In this document: positions 52,207 to 64,000 of the stretch, one piece after another | Layout of the letters: each line of letters opens with the position of its first letter | Position numbering within the stretch: position 1 is the stretch's first letter | Assembly: GCF_901709675.1 (NCBI RefSeq) | Contig: NC_051095.1 | Coordinates: 4,029,956 to 4,093,955, forward strand | Direction of reading: 5' to 3' | Length of the DNA: 64,000 nt | Origin: Syngnathus acus | Lineage: Eukaryota > Chordata > Actinopteri > Syngnathiformes > Syngnathidae | Program-made: the position numbers and the translations under genes | The notes under the pieces: model-generated | Seen by the model: only the letters and a program-made list of their open reading frames with translations | Told to the model about the DNA's origin: nothing | Database searches by the model: none

Positions 52207-55200
52207 TCAGAAGTAGTTGCCTGGTTCCCGCCCACGTCTCCTCCTGTAGCCTCCTCGCCCACCCGGTCTTCGTCCTCTGTAGTGTCTGCTCGGCCCCAGC
52301 CGCAAAATGGCTGACTCGTCGATTTCATCGGTGTTGCAGCCCACTGACGGGTGATGATGAGGCGCCCTGTGACCCCCCGGAGGGATGTGGGCCAAAGGGG
52401 CTGCCCTTCCCTTCCCGAAAAATCAAAAAGGAAATGTTAAAAAAAGTGGGTGGGACAAGGGAAACCTTTTTTAGGTATAACTGCTCAATTTCCCCATTTA
52501 TTTTTAAGATATTAACGTACTAACCAAAAAATTGTTATTGATTGTTGGCTGAATTTGTCGTTTTTGCTTTGCTATATTTTTGGGCTGTATTTAACTTTAT
52601 TGGCCATGTTTTTAGAGTTTCATAATTTTAGTGCAATAGATTTTAGGCAAATATTTTTTATATTTACGCGCAATGTTAATGATTATTACGTAGAGAGCTA
52701 TTTAATGTTTAAAAAAATTGCATAAAATGTTAGATAACCACTGCACAATTAGACTATTAGACGACTTAGTTAAATTACAGACATTATTAGTGTGTAAAAA
52801 AATCTGTAAAATCCAACAAAATATTTAAAAATCAAAAAATAAAAAAAAAATAAAAAGCACATTGGTTAAAAAAAACCACATTATCGCCTGAATTTCCTGC
52901 CCCCTCCCAAACAACAACCCACTTTTCTCAATAGCTTCCACACCACATATACAGAGAAAGGAAAGCGCTTCAGACCGAAAAAAGGAGATACAAGGAGATA
53001 CAGTACCAGTGCTGGGGGGATGTCAGGCCGCGGCATCGCATTCATGCCATTGTCTCCTGAAACAGCGGAAAAACTCTTGTAACGTACACGATGTGTGTCG
53101 ACACAAACTTAAAATAACACTACTCATAAAAGGTTTCAATCAGGTGAAATTTCAGAATGAACCTACAACGCCCTAGATCCTTTACACATGAACTTCAGTT
53201 GGCTTTCTTCGAAGCTGCTGATTAAGTTCACCTGGAAAGGTTCCAGTGCCATTTTAGGTTCCTCGTGAAACTTCATCCGAAAGCAGAATTCAGTGGTGCC
53301 TTGAGCTGGGTGGGCCACGCGGGTATCTCAAAACATCTTATTGCACACAAATGAGCTGAAATATAATGAATCAGCCTGACCGATATTATTATTTTTTTTC
53401 TGGTGAGAGAAAATCAGCAATCTATTACGATGTAAACAAGAAAGACTGTCGAGTATGTTGATACCCATATTATATGCAAGCGCCGCGTTGACTGGAAAAG
53501 CATGCAGGGAGCCTCTGTGGAGCACATTGGCGTGGGGGTCCTGAGGGTACGACGGCAACGCGGCACACTGTGGAGTCTGCATGTCGGATCCCGCTGCCTG
53601 GTACGCAGGTCTGTGGGGTGCAGGCCACGCGTCACCACATCCGTTAGCGGGCTCACCTGGTTGCACAGGAACCGCTGCGGAGGGACACGTGGGCTGGAGG
53701 GGGGCTTCGGGAGGGCAGTGGGGCATCTGGACTCGGGGCTGCATGATGTGGGCCTGCTGGAGGGGCAGCAGGTACAGGTAGGGCATGTAGAAGGGCCAGG
53801 TGTATGCCTAAAGCACAACAATGAACATCTGAATCAAACAGTAACATGGGCTCATTATTGTGTACGTGCTACATGCGTGATGTTGCTGCTTTACCTTCAC
53901 ACCCAAGTTGAAGAAAAACCTCAAGACGTTTACATCTGTGGAAGGAGAATCATCCATCAGCAGACTGACACGAGGTGCTGCAATACTTGATTTGACATCC
54001 CTCACCCTGGGGGAGGTCTTCTCCCGAAGTGCGGAGAGAAAACTCTGGAGCTGGCAGCACATTGCCGTTCGCTTCTTGGGGGAAGCCGGGGTACAGGGGA
54101 TCCTGGTAGAGGTGGTGCACCAGGATGCCTCCGGGGAGTGTCGGGGGCTGTCCGAGTGGGAAGGGAGAAGTGGGCAAAAGCTGGGGGGAGCCAGAGGAGG
54201 GAGCGGCCAAGGCCTCATGAGCTGGTGAATTCTCACTGGGATTCTGGAGTGTCGGACTGATGGGGGGAGAGGGAGTAGGCCGCGATTGGACCTGAAGGTC
54301 TTGGCTGGGAAGGGGATCCCACGTTTTGCTGCCGACATCCGCCACCCGATCCTTCAATTCTTGAGCGGCCATCGGGTCCATTGTTGCACTGCCCTGGTTG
54401 TGGAGCACCGACACACTCCCGGCGTCTCCGGCATCCGGACATTTAACTGGAAAGTCAGAGAGGTCCCATGTCTTACGTGGCCTCTGAGCTGAAGGTCGGA
54501 GGGCATCAGTGACTTGTGGAAGAGGAGGCACCGGTGACGAGGAGCTCGGGTACACTGGAGGACTGGGTGAGGATAGACGGGGGACAAAGGCCCTCGTGGC
54601 CCCTGGACACGGTGCGATGGGAGCTATGAACGTGGGAGCTGGGAAGCTCGTGGGTGCGGGAGGGGGAACATTTGAGGATGGGACAGACGAGGGAGACGCG
54701 TCACCCATGTGAAGAGGCTCAGGGGTGATCTTCTGTGTTTCCGCAGCAGAGAGAGAACGCCTGCCAACAACTTCAAGTGGACTCTGAAGAAGACAAAATT
54801 CATTCATTTCATTCTGTGGACAAATGGAGAGAACGACCGACGAGTGGATTCCTAACCCTAAGAGCCGGGAAGCTGAGCTCATCCTTGAGATGGATTTCCA
54901 CCTGCTCCTTCTCTTTGGGCAAATGCTCCCCACTGGTTATACCAAATGACAAAGTGTCTGCTGAGCTCCTCCTGAAGAACACCACCAACTTAGAACAACG
55001 CTGTGACCAAATGAAGCAGGCCAATCTCCGCACTTACTTGTAGCGTCTCAGATCTTCATGCGGCGCGCGTGACTTCTGCTGGTACGCACGTCCACTTGAG
55101 CCCACTCTGAAACCAGAGGACTTTGGTCCGGACTTGCCAGAGCCCCGAGGCCCTTCTGGAAGACAAAGCATGCCTCATTCTTGACATGGACATCAAATGA

Positions 55201-56430
55201 GTGAAAGGCCCATTTTTCAAGATCTGTCATTGTCAAACATGCCAATACCTTGCTGTCCGTTGCAGATTCTTCTCTCCCGACCGTGGATGGGACTCCATTC
55301 CGGGCTTTCTGACGTCACGGGTCGTAGGCTCCACAGAGGAACGCGTCTGCAGTCACGCATGTGCAGCAGTTAGCATGACTGAGCGTATACAGTGGCGTCT
55401 TGAGATACGAATTTTAAAGAACGAGCAATTGTTGACCTGATTTTTTTTTTTTTTTTTTTTGCCTTGCCTTAGCTTAATGCTAACAAACAATGCAAAACAC
55501 TATAGACGGGCTAAAGAATTCTATCAGTGTTGTGGTGTTCAAAAACTTTAAGCAAGAGATATTTGAATATACAAACAGTGGAGCAACACACTCAGATATA
55601 TTATATATAATATAGTATATATAGTATTAATATTTATTAATACTGAGAAAATAAATAGATCAAAAAATCTAATAGGTAAAGTCACAGGCAAATATTTGAG
55701 GGGCATAATGGTGATAGTAAAAGTGAGTTGCATGATAACATTTGCAGTGTGTTACGTACAGTTGGCCTTCTTCTTCCGTGTAAATAGTCACCGGGCCGTC
55801 ATCGGGCGGGATTTCCTCAATGGTGGCGTTGTAGCTCTGTTCACTTCCATCCAGCCACACCTACCGTCATTGAGCAGCAATCAGTATGTGTGCATATACA
55901 AAACAAAAAATGCACATTTTAAAGTGTGCAAGACCTGACATCGTTGGCCGACGGTGTACTGCATCCCGGCGGCCATGCAGTAATCCTGCTTGAGTTGAGC
56001 TGAAAGACGGGAGACTTGATGAGTGTGGGTGGATTTAAACAGGAGGAAACCTCTTTCTCTGCCTCACCTTTCTTGGACTTGTGCCACACGTCATATGCAA
56101 CATTTCGGTACAGACTCTCGCTCAGTGAACGGCGCACACTCTCTGGCAACATAAGGCCGCGACCCCGCCCCTGCACTCACACAAAGGGCATTGTGGGATT
56201 TACATTAGCCTAGAAAATATGGTTAACTGTGTTACCCTCATCCGGCTGTTGTTGCTCCTGAACAAGTTCTCCGCTTCTGAGTCGGAGTCATCGCTGCTGA
56301 GGCACGGCGCCATACTGTCGTCGCTCAGCCGCTCGCTGGTTCGGCCTCTCGACTGACAGGAAGTCACGGTGTGCCGGTTCAGCTGGAAGACGTCGGTGTA
56401 CAGCAGCTCGTACAGGATGGCTGCAGCGTA
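52207..56430 (-). other. otud4: otud4 exons for the C-terminal scaffold region
   Basis: The exons encode [16 protein letters not shown] and an acidic DDSDSEAE stretch (56.42-56.24 kb), [20 protein letters not shown] (56.17-56.07), the Tudor-like segment (55.99-55.76), a basic [12 protein letters not shown] segment (55.15-55.04), [14 protein letters not shown] (about 54.93-54.86), a long Pro/Ser-rich exon (54.79-54.00), [12 protein letters not shown] (53.94-53.89), a Pro/His-rich exon from 53.81 kb whose donor is unclear, a small exon [13 protein letters not shown] (about 53.06-53.01) and the final RG-rich exon (about 52.40-52.21). Confidence 0.75.
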
Positions 56431-58137
56431 AACACACGTGTCAACGGTCAAGTCTTCCCTTACTCCAGCAAACTATATTTTGGGAAGCCACTTGTGACTC
56501 GACTCACACTGGCAGAGCGCAGAATTCTTTATATGGCTGATGGGATAAACGCTGTCGTAGTGATTTCCATTCAAAAAAATTAGCTGGATCTGAAAATGGG
56601 GGAAAAAAAAAAGTTCAGTTTAGGCACTTTGCCGAGTATGCATGGCAAAAAAAACTGATTGTGCTGTGGAAGGTCAAGGTAATGTGGTTCATGGAATGGA
56701 AAATCCACGAAATGGAGCCATGTGTGGGACGCAGACCTTCTCCTTGAACTTGTTGCCTGTGATATCCACCGGGGATTTGCCAGGCTCTTGAAAGATCACA
56801 AAATCCCTCCTGTGCATACACAAATGGTTCAAATCTTGAATAAGCTGAAAAGCAGCGCACACACACACAAACTTGGGCTTACTTGAACATGACGGCCAGC
56901 GCGTTCATCTCCACTTCACCTGCCCACTGCTGCAAAAACAACCAATTGTTAGCTTTAGCTCAGACAAAAGCTAACAAGTGTTCGAGTGTGTTGCGAGTAC
57001 ACAGAGGTCTCACCTGCGGGTCCTGAAGCCGCTGCAGGTACTCTTCAAAATCACCTTCAATGAACTTCACACACATGCACACACAATTTTTAAAATTCCA
57101 GCGGCAACGCAAGCGCATCATAATGTCAAGTCGATTATTACTAATTACAGCATGTGCCAACTTTCAGGCGCACTATATCTTAAGTAGCTTTTTAATGTCT
57201 TTGAATACAGCGCCATCTATTGGAGTGGACGAATTACTGCCAGCCCCAATGCAAACAAAACACAAATCAGCAAATAGCAGCATTGCCCCCATGTCACCTG
57301 CCCTGCTGCTCAGGGCAAAAGGCCCACACGCAGCACATAAACACGGCTCATTGTAAAAAAAATAAAAATAAATCAGCATTTCATTAAAAAAATAATAATA
57401 CAACTGCAGCCAATGCAAAAACCCAGAAACAAAGCTATTTCCTGACTCGTTAGCTGTTAAGACAAAGTGACATATTAAACAATATGAGGGACTTTTTGGT
57501 TTTGCAGAAACCTAATGTGCACTTACTGCCTCATAGCTTTCTCTATGTTGCCTTAGGAAGCAAACGCACTGGGTGCGAACTTGTAAGTGAAGACTTTGGG
57601 AGTGAAGAACCTGCAACAAGAGCATCCATGAGCACTTATGAGAGCGTACAACAAATAGGTCAAATGAGGTTTTTTTTCCCTTTGCATTTATCGAAGAACA
57701 GCTCTGACAACCCAACTGTTTGAGATAAATGGGGTGTAAAAAATGTAAAACATTATTATCGGTTTGCTTGGGTCAGAGCATTGTGACGGGCTGGGGGGGG
57801 TGGGGTGGTCGCCATAGCAACACATTTGCTAAAATATTTTCAGAGGTACCTTAAAAAGTCTGGGTTGAATTTTACCCGGGCAAATCAAAATAAAGAATAA
57901 ACATTAAAACATGTACATTATGAGCAATATGAATACGCTCTGCTTAATGGCAGTTAATGACGTCACACGGGCTAAACTACAAATTGTTTGTCACATTGTA
58001 TTTACCTGTTCGGCCACGGCACGAAACAAGCACGACCCGTCCTTGGCGACCCGTTTCCGATGCAGTCCGATGGAGGCCAAATAGTCGTCCATAAGCGTCT
58101 CTTCCTCGCTCGCTCGCATGTTCCCAGCACGGCTCAT
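52207..58137 (-). CDS. otud4: OTUD4, OTU-family deubiquitinase, complete
   Basis: OTUD4 is a cytoplasmic and granule-associated OTU deubiquitinase that also serves as a scaffold for other deubiquitinases and acts in DNA alkylation repair, innate signalling and RNA granules. About 18 exons run from ATG 58137-58135 ([10 protein letters not shown]) to a stop at 52209-52207 ([12 protein letters not shown]). The OTU catalytic Asp/Cys are in [15 protein letters not shown] (D33, C36) and the His in [12 protein letters not shown]. Exons 2 and 3 are 57527-57610 ([11 protein letters not shown]) and 57014-57064 ([17 protein letters not shown]). A Tudor-like segment follows ([20 protein letters not shown]), then Pro-rich exons, [25 protein letters not shown] and an RGG/RGR-rich tail. 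No frame break was found. The exons between 53.3 and 52.4 kb are poorly resolved. An ISRE-like box lies 160-180 bp upstream. Confidence 0.93.
56500..58137 (-). other. otud4: otud4 exons 1-6, OTU catalytic domain
   Basis: Exons: 58006-58137, 57527-57610, 57014-57064, about 56882-56932 ([15 protein letters not shown]), about 56737-56810 ([20 protein letters not shown]) and about 56508-56590 ([20 protein letters not shown]). Together they make a full OTU fold with an intact D-C...H triad, so the enzyme should be active. All exons but the first are shorter than 90 nt. Confidence 0.9.
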
Positions 58138-58298
58138 GCTAACTCAGCTTAGCGCTGGTATTTTAAGCAACCTGAAACGTACTAAAGACAAGCACTCGCC
58201 ATCGACCCAACAATCAGATGACGTATGACGGCGTTTAGTTTCGTTTCCGAGGAAGGCCCACTCTTCCTACTCCGCCTGCTCCTAATCCAGGCAGTCAT

Positions 58299-58314
58299 GA
58301 AAGTGAAAGTAAAC
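58299..58314. promoter_or_regulatory. ISRE/IRF-like element upstream of otud4
   Basis: GAAAGTGAAAGTAAAC contains two GAAA cores with the GAAANNGAAA spacing of interferon-stimulated response elements. It lies about 160-180 bp upstream of the otud4 ATG, close to an E2F-like TTTCCCGCC (about 58396). Confidence 0.5.
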
Positions 58315-58964
58315 TTTTCTTTTGACAGGCGCTCGCTCGGTGTCGTCAATATATCATTTAAAAAGCCCACCACTTCCGCGTTCCGGCCACTCATTTCCCG
58401 CCAACACCCGGAAGTCATGCTGCCAATAAACACGCGACGAGAACGCATCGTCGATACGTTGATTGGCTGTCAGCGCAAAATGATCGTAAAGTCTTTTCAT
58501 TTGGATTATTACGTAATTAATCAAACACTGTCCCTGCTAACCTTGTGACAATAAACACAATATGATAATGGCCGTTTTCAGAGATGGATTAAGTCACATA
58601 AATCCCCAGTGAAGGCCCAGGTACCAAAGGCACGGCTTTCTCGTGCCCCTCTTCCCTTGCTTCCTCCCATCCTCCTCCTTTCATTTAGTGAAATCTAATA
58701 ATGACCTGTTTGTAAAGCTCCCTCGGCTACAACAGGCCAGGTTACCGTGGCAACCAGAAAGGGGGGGGGGGGGACAGTGGGGCAGGGCCCATGGCGATTG
58801 ACACTCATCCTCCCACTTGTTTGTGTGTGCGCAGTGAGGACTGTGACCTTCATGGCTCTGACTTATTTATTAATTTCCCGCCTCGAGTCATACTTTGTGA
58901 TGATGGTCTTGATCATGCCATGACAGAAAAGGAACCAACGAAGGCGTCATTCGTGAAATGAAAC

Positions 58965-58970
58965 TTTATT
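58965..58970 (-). terminator. candidate polyadenylation signal of the znf827-like gene
   Basis: AATAAA on the minus strand (TTTATT on +) lies about 1.18 kb past the stop codon at 60146-60148. Confidence 0.4.
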
Positions 58971-59405
58971 GATCAAGCAGAAGCAAACAAGATTCAGCAG
59001 AATAGACCACAGCGATCTTCTTCATCTCTGACTCTGCTGAATCTGTCAGCTTATTTGTAACAAGACAATCAATCGACAGTCGCTGGTCAAACTGTCCCGG
59101 AAAACAATCTTGGTATGCGATATACGTCTATAAAAAATGGCGCAAATCTTATGATTAGTCTTTTTTTTTTTGCATCAGCAAGCCAACAAAGTGCACATGG
59201 ATCGCTATATACAACAGAAAGATCAGAAAGAGCATCTTTGTCCTTCAGAACCTCCATCAACACAACTACAATGCAAGCAAACCAAGATAAGTAACACACA
59301 AAAAGGAAACAAAACGTACTGCAGCATTGATTTAGAACTGGTTTGGCAAAAAAAAAAAGACTGATACATTTTCATGCAGATAATTTGGGCAATGATCACG
59401 TTAAT

Positions 59406-59773
59406 TAGGGATGCTCCAATAGCACTTTTTTCCAGATTCCGTGCAAGTACAAGTACTTGTCGATAGAAAGTACCGATACTTAATGCCAATGTGGTTTGCA
59501 ATTGTGATTAAAATGTGTATTATTTTAACCAATTTTTTCATAGGTCTAATTTAAATCTAACTCCTTGGAGATAAACAATTTGTCATTTTAACATCCAACT
59601 GCAAGTTTTTCTTGCCACACTTCAAATAAATGAAGTTATTTAGTGTCTCAGTTCGAACACTAGGGGGCCCTATGTAAAAGATCAAAGACAAAGATGAATG
59701 TAGTCTAGTGCAACTCTATTGCATTGTGGGCAATATTATTTCCTCATTGCCAAGGAATATTGGAGCATCCCTA
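59406..59773. mobile_element. MITE with TAGGGATGCTCCAAT ends
   Basis: Perfect 15-bp terminal inverted repeats TAGGGATGCTCCAAT and ATTGGAGCATCCCTA bound 368 bp. The flanks ACGTTAAT and ACATGAAT agree at six of eight positions, a possible aged 8-bp target-site duplication. No ORF. It lies in the presumed 3' UTR of the znf827-like gene. Confidence 0.8.
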
Positions 59774-60145
59774 ACATGAATTGCCGTTAGCTGCTAGCTA
59801 AATCAAAATGTTGAGGGTGCTAATGACCTCAAGGTAATATTTACAGTTTTGGTCCGATGGTCTGGCTGTCATCATCCATCACGTTGTAAATTCACCCAAA
59901 AACTTGACGAAGCTGGCAGTTTCTGAAGGACAACACATACTGAGTAGTAATAATAATTCAAGATAAGAAAAGGAGTCAAGTGCTTTACGAGCTAGCACTT
60001 CAATGATTAGGGAAAAACAGGCGGCGGGAACTGCGCCGCTGCTTCTGCCGTTCAGCGTGTCGGTTTTGGACATTCTCAAATGGGGAGGCGGGAGCGTTAC
60101 ATCCATCGTGAGCGAAAGATGAGGACGGAGGAGAAAAGAAGACAT

Positions 60146-63126
60146 TCATAAAGATGTCAGGCCAAGGTAGCCAAGGAAAGAATGTTTGTTGGAAGAGGAG
60201 GAGGAAGAAGAGGAGGAGGGAGCGGACGGAGGCGCAGTAAATTGAGGCTTCAGCGAGAGGAGAGTCGTGATGGGCACGAGAGGAGACAAATCCCTCCACC
60301 CTGCTAGCTCACATAGCGAGGCCTGAAGAGGAAGATGAGGAGAGGATGAAGATGAGGAGGGCACGTTGGTGTGCAGCCGCCGAACGTGTTTGCTGGGATT
60401 GTCCGCGTGCACGTAGGAGCGGTGCGTGTGCACGTTGCCGGGGGCGCTGGCGGCGGCCACGTTGGCGTGCGCTCCGTGCTTGACCTTGCAGTGCAGGCGC
60501 AGGCTGTCCCGCCGCTTGGCGCTGTACGGGCAAAGGTGGCAAGTGAAGGGCCGCTCACCCGTGTGCACGCGTACGTGCTCCACCAGCTTGTTGGCGGTGC
60601 GCGTCAGGTGGCCGCAGCGCTCGCAACGGTACTGGTTGCCTTGGCGATGACCCTGGAAGTGAACCAGCAGCTCCGGTTGCCCGGGAAACGACCTCTGGCA
60701 GATGCGGCAGCGATGCTCCGAGGTGCTCGTCTCCGGCGGGGTTGCCGTGGCAACTGTGGGCGCGCTGCCGGCGGGAAGGGTGAGGGGGCATCTGGCGGGG
60801 GTGGAGGTGAAGAGCGGTGGTTAGCGCCGCGCGCAGTCATTGATGCAGTCACACATTTGGCGCTAGCAACTTTTTGCCCCCATAAAGCACCATGGCAGCA
60901 AATTTAGCTTCAGTTGGTTTAAATACTAGGAAACCTTCAGCACCTTTTGAAATAACCCAAATGCTAAAAGGCACACTTTGTTTCCCCTAATTGACAAACT
61001 AGATCATGGATTGCCAACTTGGAATGCTGCAGCGGGCACAATGGAGAACAAAATGTTGGGGTTAAGATTTTCACCTGCTTGCTCTGCCCAGCACGTGCTT
61101 GTCGGCGTGCGCCCTCATGGCCGCCTCCTGATTGGTGGAGTGGTCGCACACGCAGCAGTGCAGTGAAAAGGAGCCGCGCTCCTGCCGCCGATGCTCCGTC
61201 ATGTGAGATCGGAAAAGGAGGCGCCCGTCGGTCTCGAAGCCACACACGTGACACCTGACCACAGGGGAGGAAGGTCCTTTGTGTCCGTGGCGACGGCAAA
61301 CCTAGCTTCTCGGTAGATGAGGTCAACTCACCTGTAGAAGAAGCTCGCACTTCCTGGCGGGCTGCTTGGGGTGCCTGTCAGAGACATAAATCAACAAATG
61401 TCAATATGAAGAATGACAAGCGAAACAATGAAAGTTTTTCCACTAGATGGCCACCAGGGGGCTCTAGAAGCAAATAACAGGCAAACAGTTTGGAGTTTTT
61501 CAGATAATGGATAAATGGATGTTATGTTTGAGACTGTTTGCGCTTCCTTTATTTGTGTATTCGTGATTTTCTTATACTGCCCTCTGGTGGCTAAGTCGTA
61601 GAAGTGACAGTGGATCTACTCACGATACCGAAACGATTTATACATTTAATTCAATTAATTACTCAATTACTGATATATGCGACACACATGGGAGGCTCCC
61701 AAAAGGAGCATGAAAACACGTCGGCATGCTGCAATGAGTTGACGCTACAGTTTGTAAATAAACAATTAATAATAATAACAACAGAGGGCGCCAAAATGAC
61801 ATTTTGCTAATGGTGCCAGGGAGGTTCTGACTGTGTGTGTTTCATACCATATGCAGACTCCAAAGGAGAGGACCAGGCTGGCTCCACCTTCAGGACAGGA
61901 CTACATTTGACACAAAGACATGGACACACTGCTTAGGAGAAGTTAAAGAAGAAAAAGGAGAGTAGCGGGACACGCACCTGCTCCTGGCAGGGGGGCTGGA
62001 CCTCAGCGTAAGCACACTGCCGGACTTAGCGACCCGCTCTGGAGGGCGGCAAAAGCGGGAGGTGAACATGATACTTGACGTGACAAAAGTAAACGCTGCT
62101 GTGTGATACCTGAGAGCTGTTGCAGTAACGTGGACGCCAGGTTGACGGACATGTCCTGCCATAGCGCCGCCCGCAGGCACTGCTCCGCCATTTTGGCTCC
62201 GGAACACAACTGGTCTCCAAAGAACTGCTGTTCCTCCACCGCGACCCCTGAAAACAACCTGGGTCGGGTCTCCTCTTCCGTTTTCCCTCTGAGGAGAATC
62301 TGCTCCGCCAGGGTGTCAGCGGAGATCTCCTCCCCCTCCTGTTTGACAGCAAGCGGAACGTTCGGAACATCGCCGTCCAGATGTGGATCTTCCATCTCCG
62401 CCACCCCGCCGTGTTCCGTTTTGACGGCCAGAAGACGGTGAGCTCCATCGCCTCGGAGGTCTCCTATTGGTCCTTCACGGATGACGCTTGACATCCTCGG
62501 CGTTTCGATTTCCATGGAGTCCTCTTCCTCCTTGACTTTCACGTCGGGCCGGGTCAGGAGCTGACTCTCTGCCATTAAAAACACGATTTGCTCATCTTCT
62601 CTATCCGTCAATAACTGATTTAATCCATTTCTTCATACAAACAGATGGATGAGCACAAACCTGCCAGTTTCCTGAGCAAGTCTGAAGCCAGCGTGTCAGT
62701 GGCGGCGTCCCCCTCAGGTGTGTGCGTGAGCGAGGGTGGGTCGGGACTGGCCCCGGGACCATCGGGGGACAGAGCCAGGCCCGGCTCCTCCTGCTGTCCC
62801 CCTCGTCCCTCGGCTCGACCCCCAGGGAGGACCTGAGCCTTCTGAGTGGCCTCTGAAGACACACACAGACATAAGACCGACGCCTCATATGTGTGTACGT
62901 GTGTGTGTGTTTTAACCACCTGACATCCTAATGAGAAGGTCAGACGCCATCTTGGTGCTGACATCAGGGCTGAAGAGAGAGGTGGCTGCCAGGAAGGGGC
63001 TCGAACCCACCTCGCGCGACTCCGCGTGAGCCGCCCGCGTGTGTCGACCGGCCGCGTCCGAAGGAGGAGCGGGCTGTAACACGCTCGGCCCACGCTTCAT
63101 TTTCCAGCGACGAGTAAGAGAGTCAC
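60146..63126 (-). CDS. znf827: C2H2 zinc-finger protein, ZNF827-like, 3' part
   Basis: Minus-strand exons at about 63126-62925, 62853-62661, 62575-62110, 62042-61980, 61897-61840, 61376-61330, 61258-61072 and 60793-60146 (stop) join into a nuclear protein. It has AATSLFSPDVSTKMASDLLI, a diverged ASDLLRKLAG copy, an acidic exon with psi-K-x-E SUMO motifs, and five C2H2 fingers: RCHVCGFETDGRLLFRSHMT, LHCCVCDHSTNQEAAMRAHA, HRCRICQRSFPGQPELLVHF, YRCERCGHLTRTANKLVEHV and FTCHLCPYSAKRRDSLRLHC, followed by a degenerate finger and a Ser/Pro-rich tail ending FLGYLGLTSL. ZNF827 binds telomeric chromatin and recruits NuRD in mammals. The assignment rests on these features and on synteny with OTUD4. The N-terminal exons should lie beyond 64,000. 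The first exon listed has an in-frame ATG at 63100 but is probably internal. Confidence 0.65.
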
Positions 63127-64000
63127 ACTCAGAAGAGAGGCGAGCGATACGAGAGGAGGGATGCTAAAATAAGACGTGAAGGTTCTTGGCCACTCGGAGG
63201 AGAGGAGAGCATGATGCAAATCTACTCCTCTGACAGATTCTGACCTGTGAGCGAAGGATGAAGGCAAAACGAGAGACAAGGCGGAAGGTGGATGACGAGC
63301 ATGACAAGAAATAAAACACGATCAAAGTGAATCTCTAATTAGGCAATGATTGAATGGATAAGGCCCGATAATGTCATAATCACATCGCCATGGTAACAGG
63401 CTGCAGCATCTCCTGCCATGACCTTACTGGAAGAAATCAATTGTGATTATGGGGCTTAAAATATATCGATTAATCGACATTTTTCAGTATTTAATTAATT
63501 TGTACACAACTGCCACGTTTATTACTTTTGTAAGTTATTCTGCAAATTTCTATTTTCAGATGTGTTGCACAAAAACCTGAGGCGGCATACTCCATGTTCA
63601 CAATAATTGTTGACAACTATGCTAATTGTATTTACCAAATCATAAGCAAATCATTTAAATTCGCATAAAATTGCAACCTAGACAATCGAATGGAATCAGG
63701 CCAAAAACATTGTTTTTACTGTTAAATACATTTTTAAATATCAAAAAATAGTCCACACATGGCAATCCAAAGTGGCTAAAAAACGTAAAAATGATGACGA
63801 GAATCTCCGAGTGGAACCGTAATTCAGTCAAATTGTTGCAAACTATAAATATGTAAATAATAATCGAACAGCAAATCGGTCCACTCTGACACCACACGAC
63901 CCGGTTCGCTCCAGCCTCTCGACTCATTCATGCCTCACGGGAGTCTGCAAATGACCGTGACCCCGTTCCTCCCTGCTCGGTATCGGTCGGACGGTCGCTG
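63127..64000. other. upstream intron of the znf827-like gene, no feature resolved
   Basis: AT-rich sequence to the end of the window without a supported exon, RNA gene or repeat family. It is probably an intron of the znf827-like gene, whose earlier exons lie outside. Confidence 0.45.

Larger units (their letters stand above)
58315..60145. other. otud4 upstream region and znf827-like 3' UTR
   Basis: This holds a poly-G run at about 58759-58772, the candidate poly(A) signal of the znf827-like gene at 58965-58970 and a MITE at 59406-59773. No additional gene is supported. Confidence 0.5.

Noticed and set aside
52041-52523. 160-codon plus-strand ORF after the transposon
   Set aside because: Most of it is the antisense of the otud4 last exon (RGR-rich tail ending GREPGNYF), and it starts inside the TIR. 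Only its frame relation to copy B is of interest.
54000-54780. Plus-strand ORFs opposite the Pro-rich otud4 exon
   Set aside because: Antisense of a GC-rich, Pro-rich coding exon; the minus frame continues the otud4 order ([11 protein letters not shown]).

Overview
This window comes from a teleost fish nuclear genome. The genes are split into many short exons with short introns and GT/AG borders. The proteins are vertebrate (dysferlin, ZNF638, a PIP4P/TMEM55 phosphatase, OTUD4, a ZNF827-like factor). The introns hold CA and TGAA microsatellites, nested hAT-type elements and MITEs of kinds common in fish. Assignments rest on reading translated exons and on remembered vertebrate families; no database search was run.

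Layout. (1) About 0.5-20.2 kb, minus strand: a complete dysferlin gene (dysf), from two alternative first exons at 20.1 and 19.3 kb to the tail-anchor exons at 2.0 and 1.4 kb. (2) 21.5-35.3 kb, minus: a complete znf638 gene with two matrin-type zinc fingers, an RS region, five RRM-like modules and a long acidic repeat exon. DYSF and ZNF638 are also neighbours in mammals. (3) 36.6-38.5 kb, minus: pip4p1/tmem55b-like lysosomal phosphoinositide 4-phosphatase. (4) 40.1-42.3 kb and 43.5-46.7 kb, plus: two tandem ten-exon genes for secreted N-glycosylated proteins of an uncharacterised, probably fish-expanded family. (5) 46,725-52,071: a 5.35-kb DNA transposon with about 0.97-kb terminal inverted repeats built of tandem units, an imperfect 9-bp target-site duplication and one intronless 866-codon ORF. 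The ORF joins a DDE/MULE-like transposase region to a USP-type deubiquitinase-like domain. (6) 52.2-58.1 kb, minus: otud4. (7) 60.1-63.1 kb, minus: the 3' part of a znf827-like zinc-finger gene, whose 5' part lies outside the window. OTUD4 and ZNF827 lie near each other in human 4q31.

How the parts relate. The window joins two blocks that are separate in mammals (DYSF-ZNF638 and OTUD4-ZNF827), with pip4p1, the tandem glycoprotein pair and the transposon between them. The transposon sits between two convergent genes. Its left end lies inside the last recognisable coding exon of glycoprotein copy B and supplies the stop codon; its right end is 135 bp past the otud4 stop codon. The main candidate for an undescribed system is this transposon: a transposase fused to a deubiquitinase-like cysteine peptidase, with four perfect TGACGTCA (CRE) palindromes in each terminal repeat. 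Other points worth checking are a Lys in place of the Arg of the CX5R motif in the PIP4P protein, a CLEAR-like box upstream of pip4p1, an ISRE-like box upstream of otud4, and a candidate in-frame cassette exon in dysf at the place of mammalian exon 40a.
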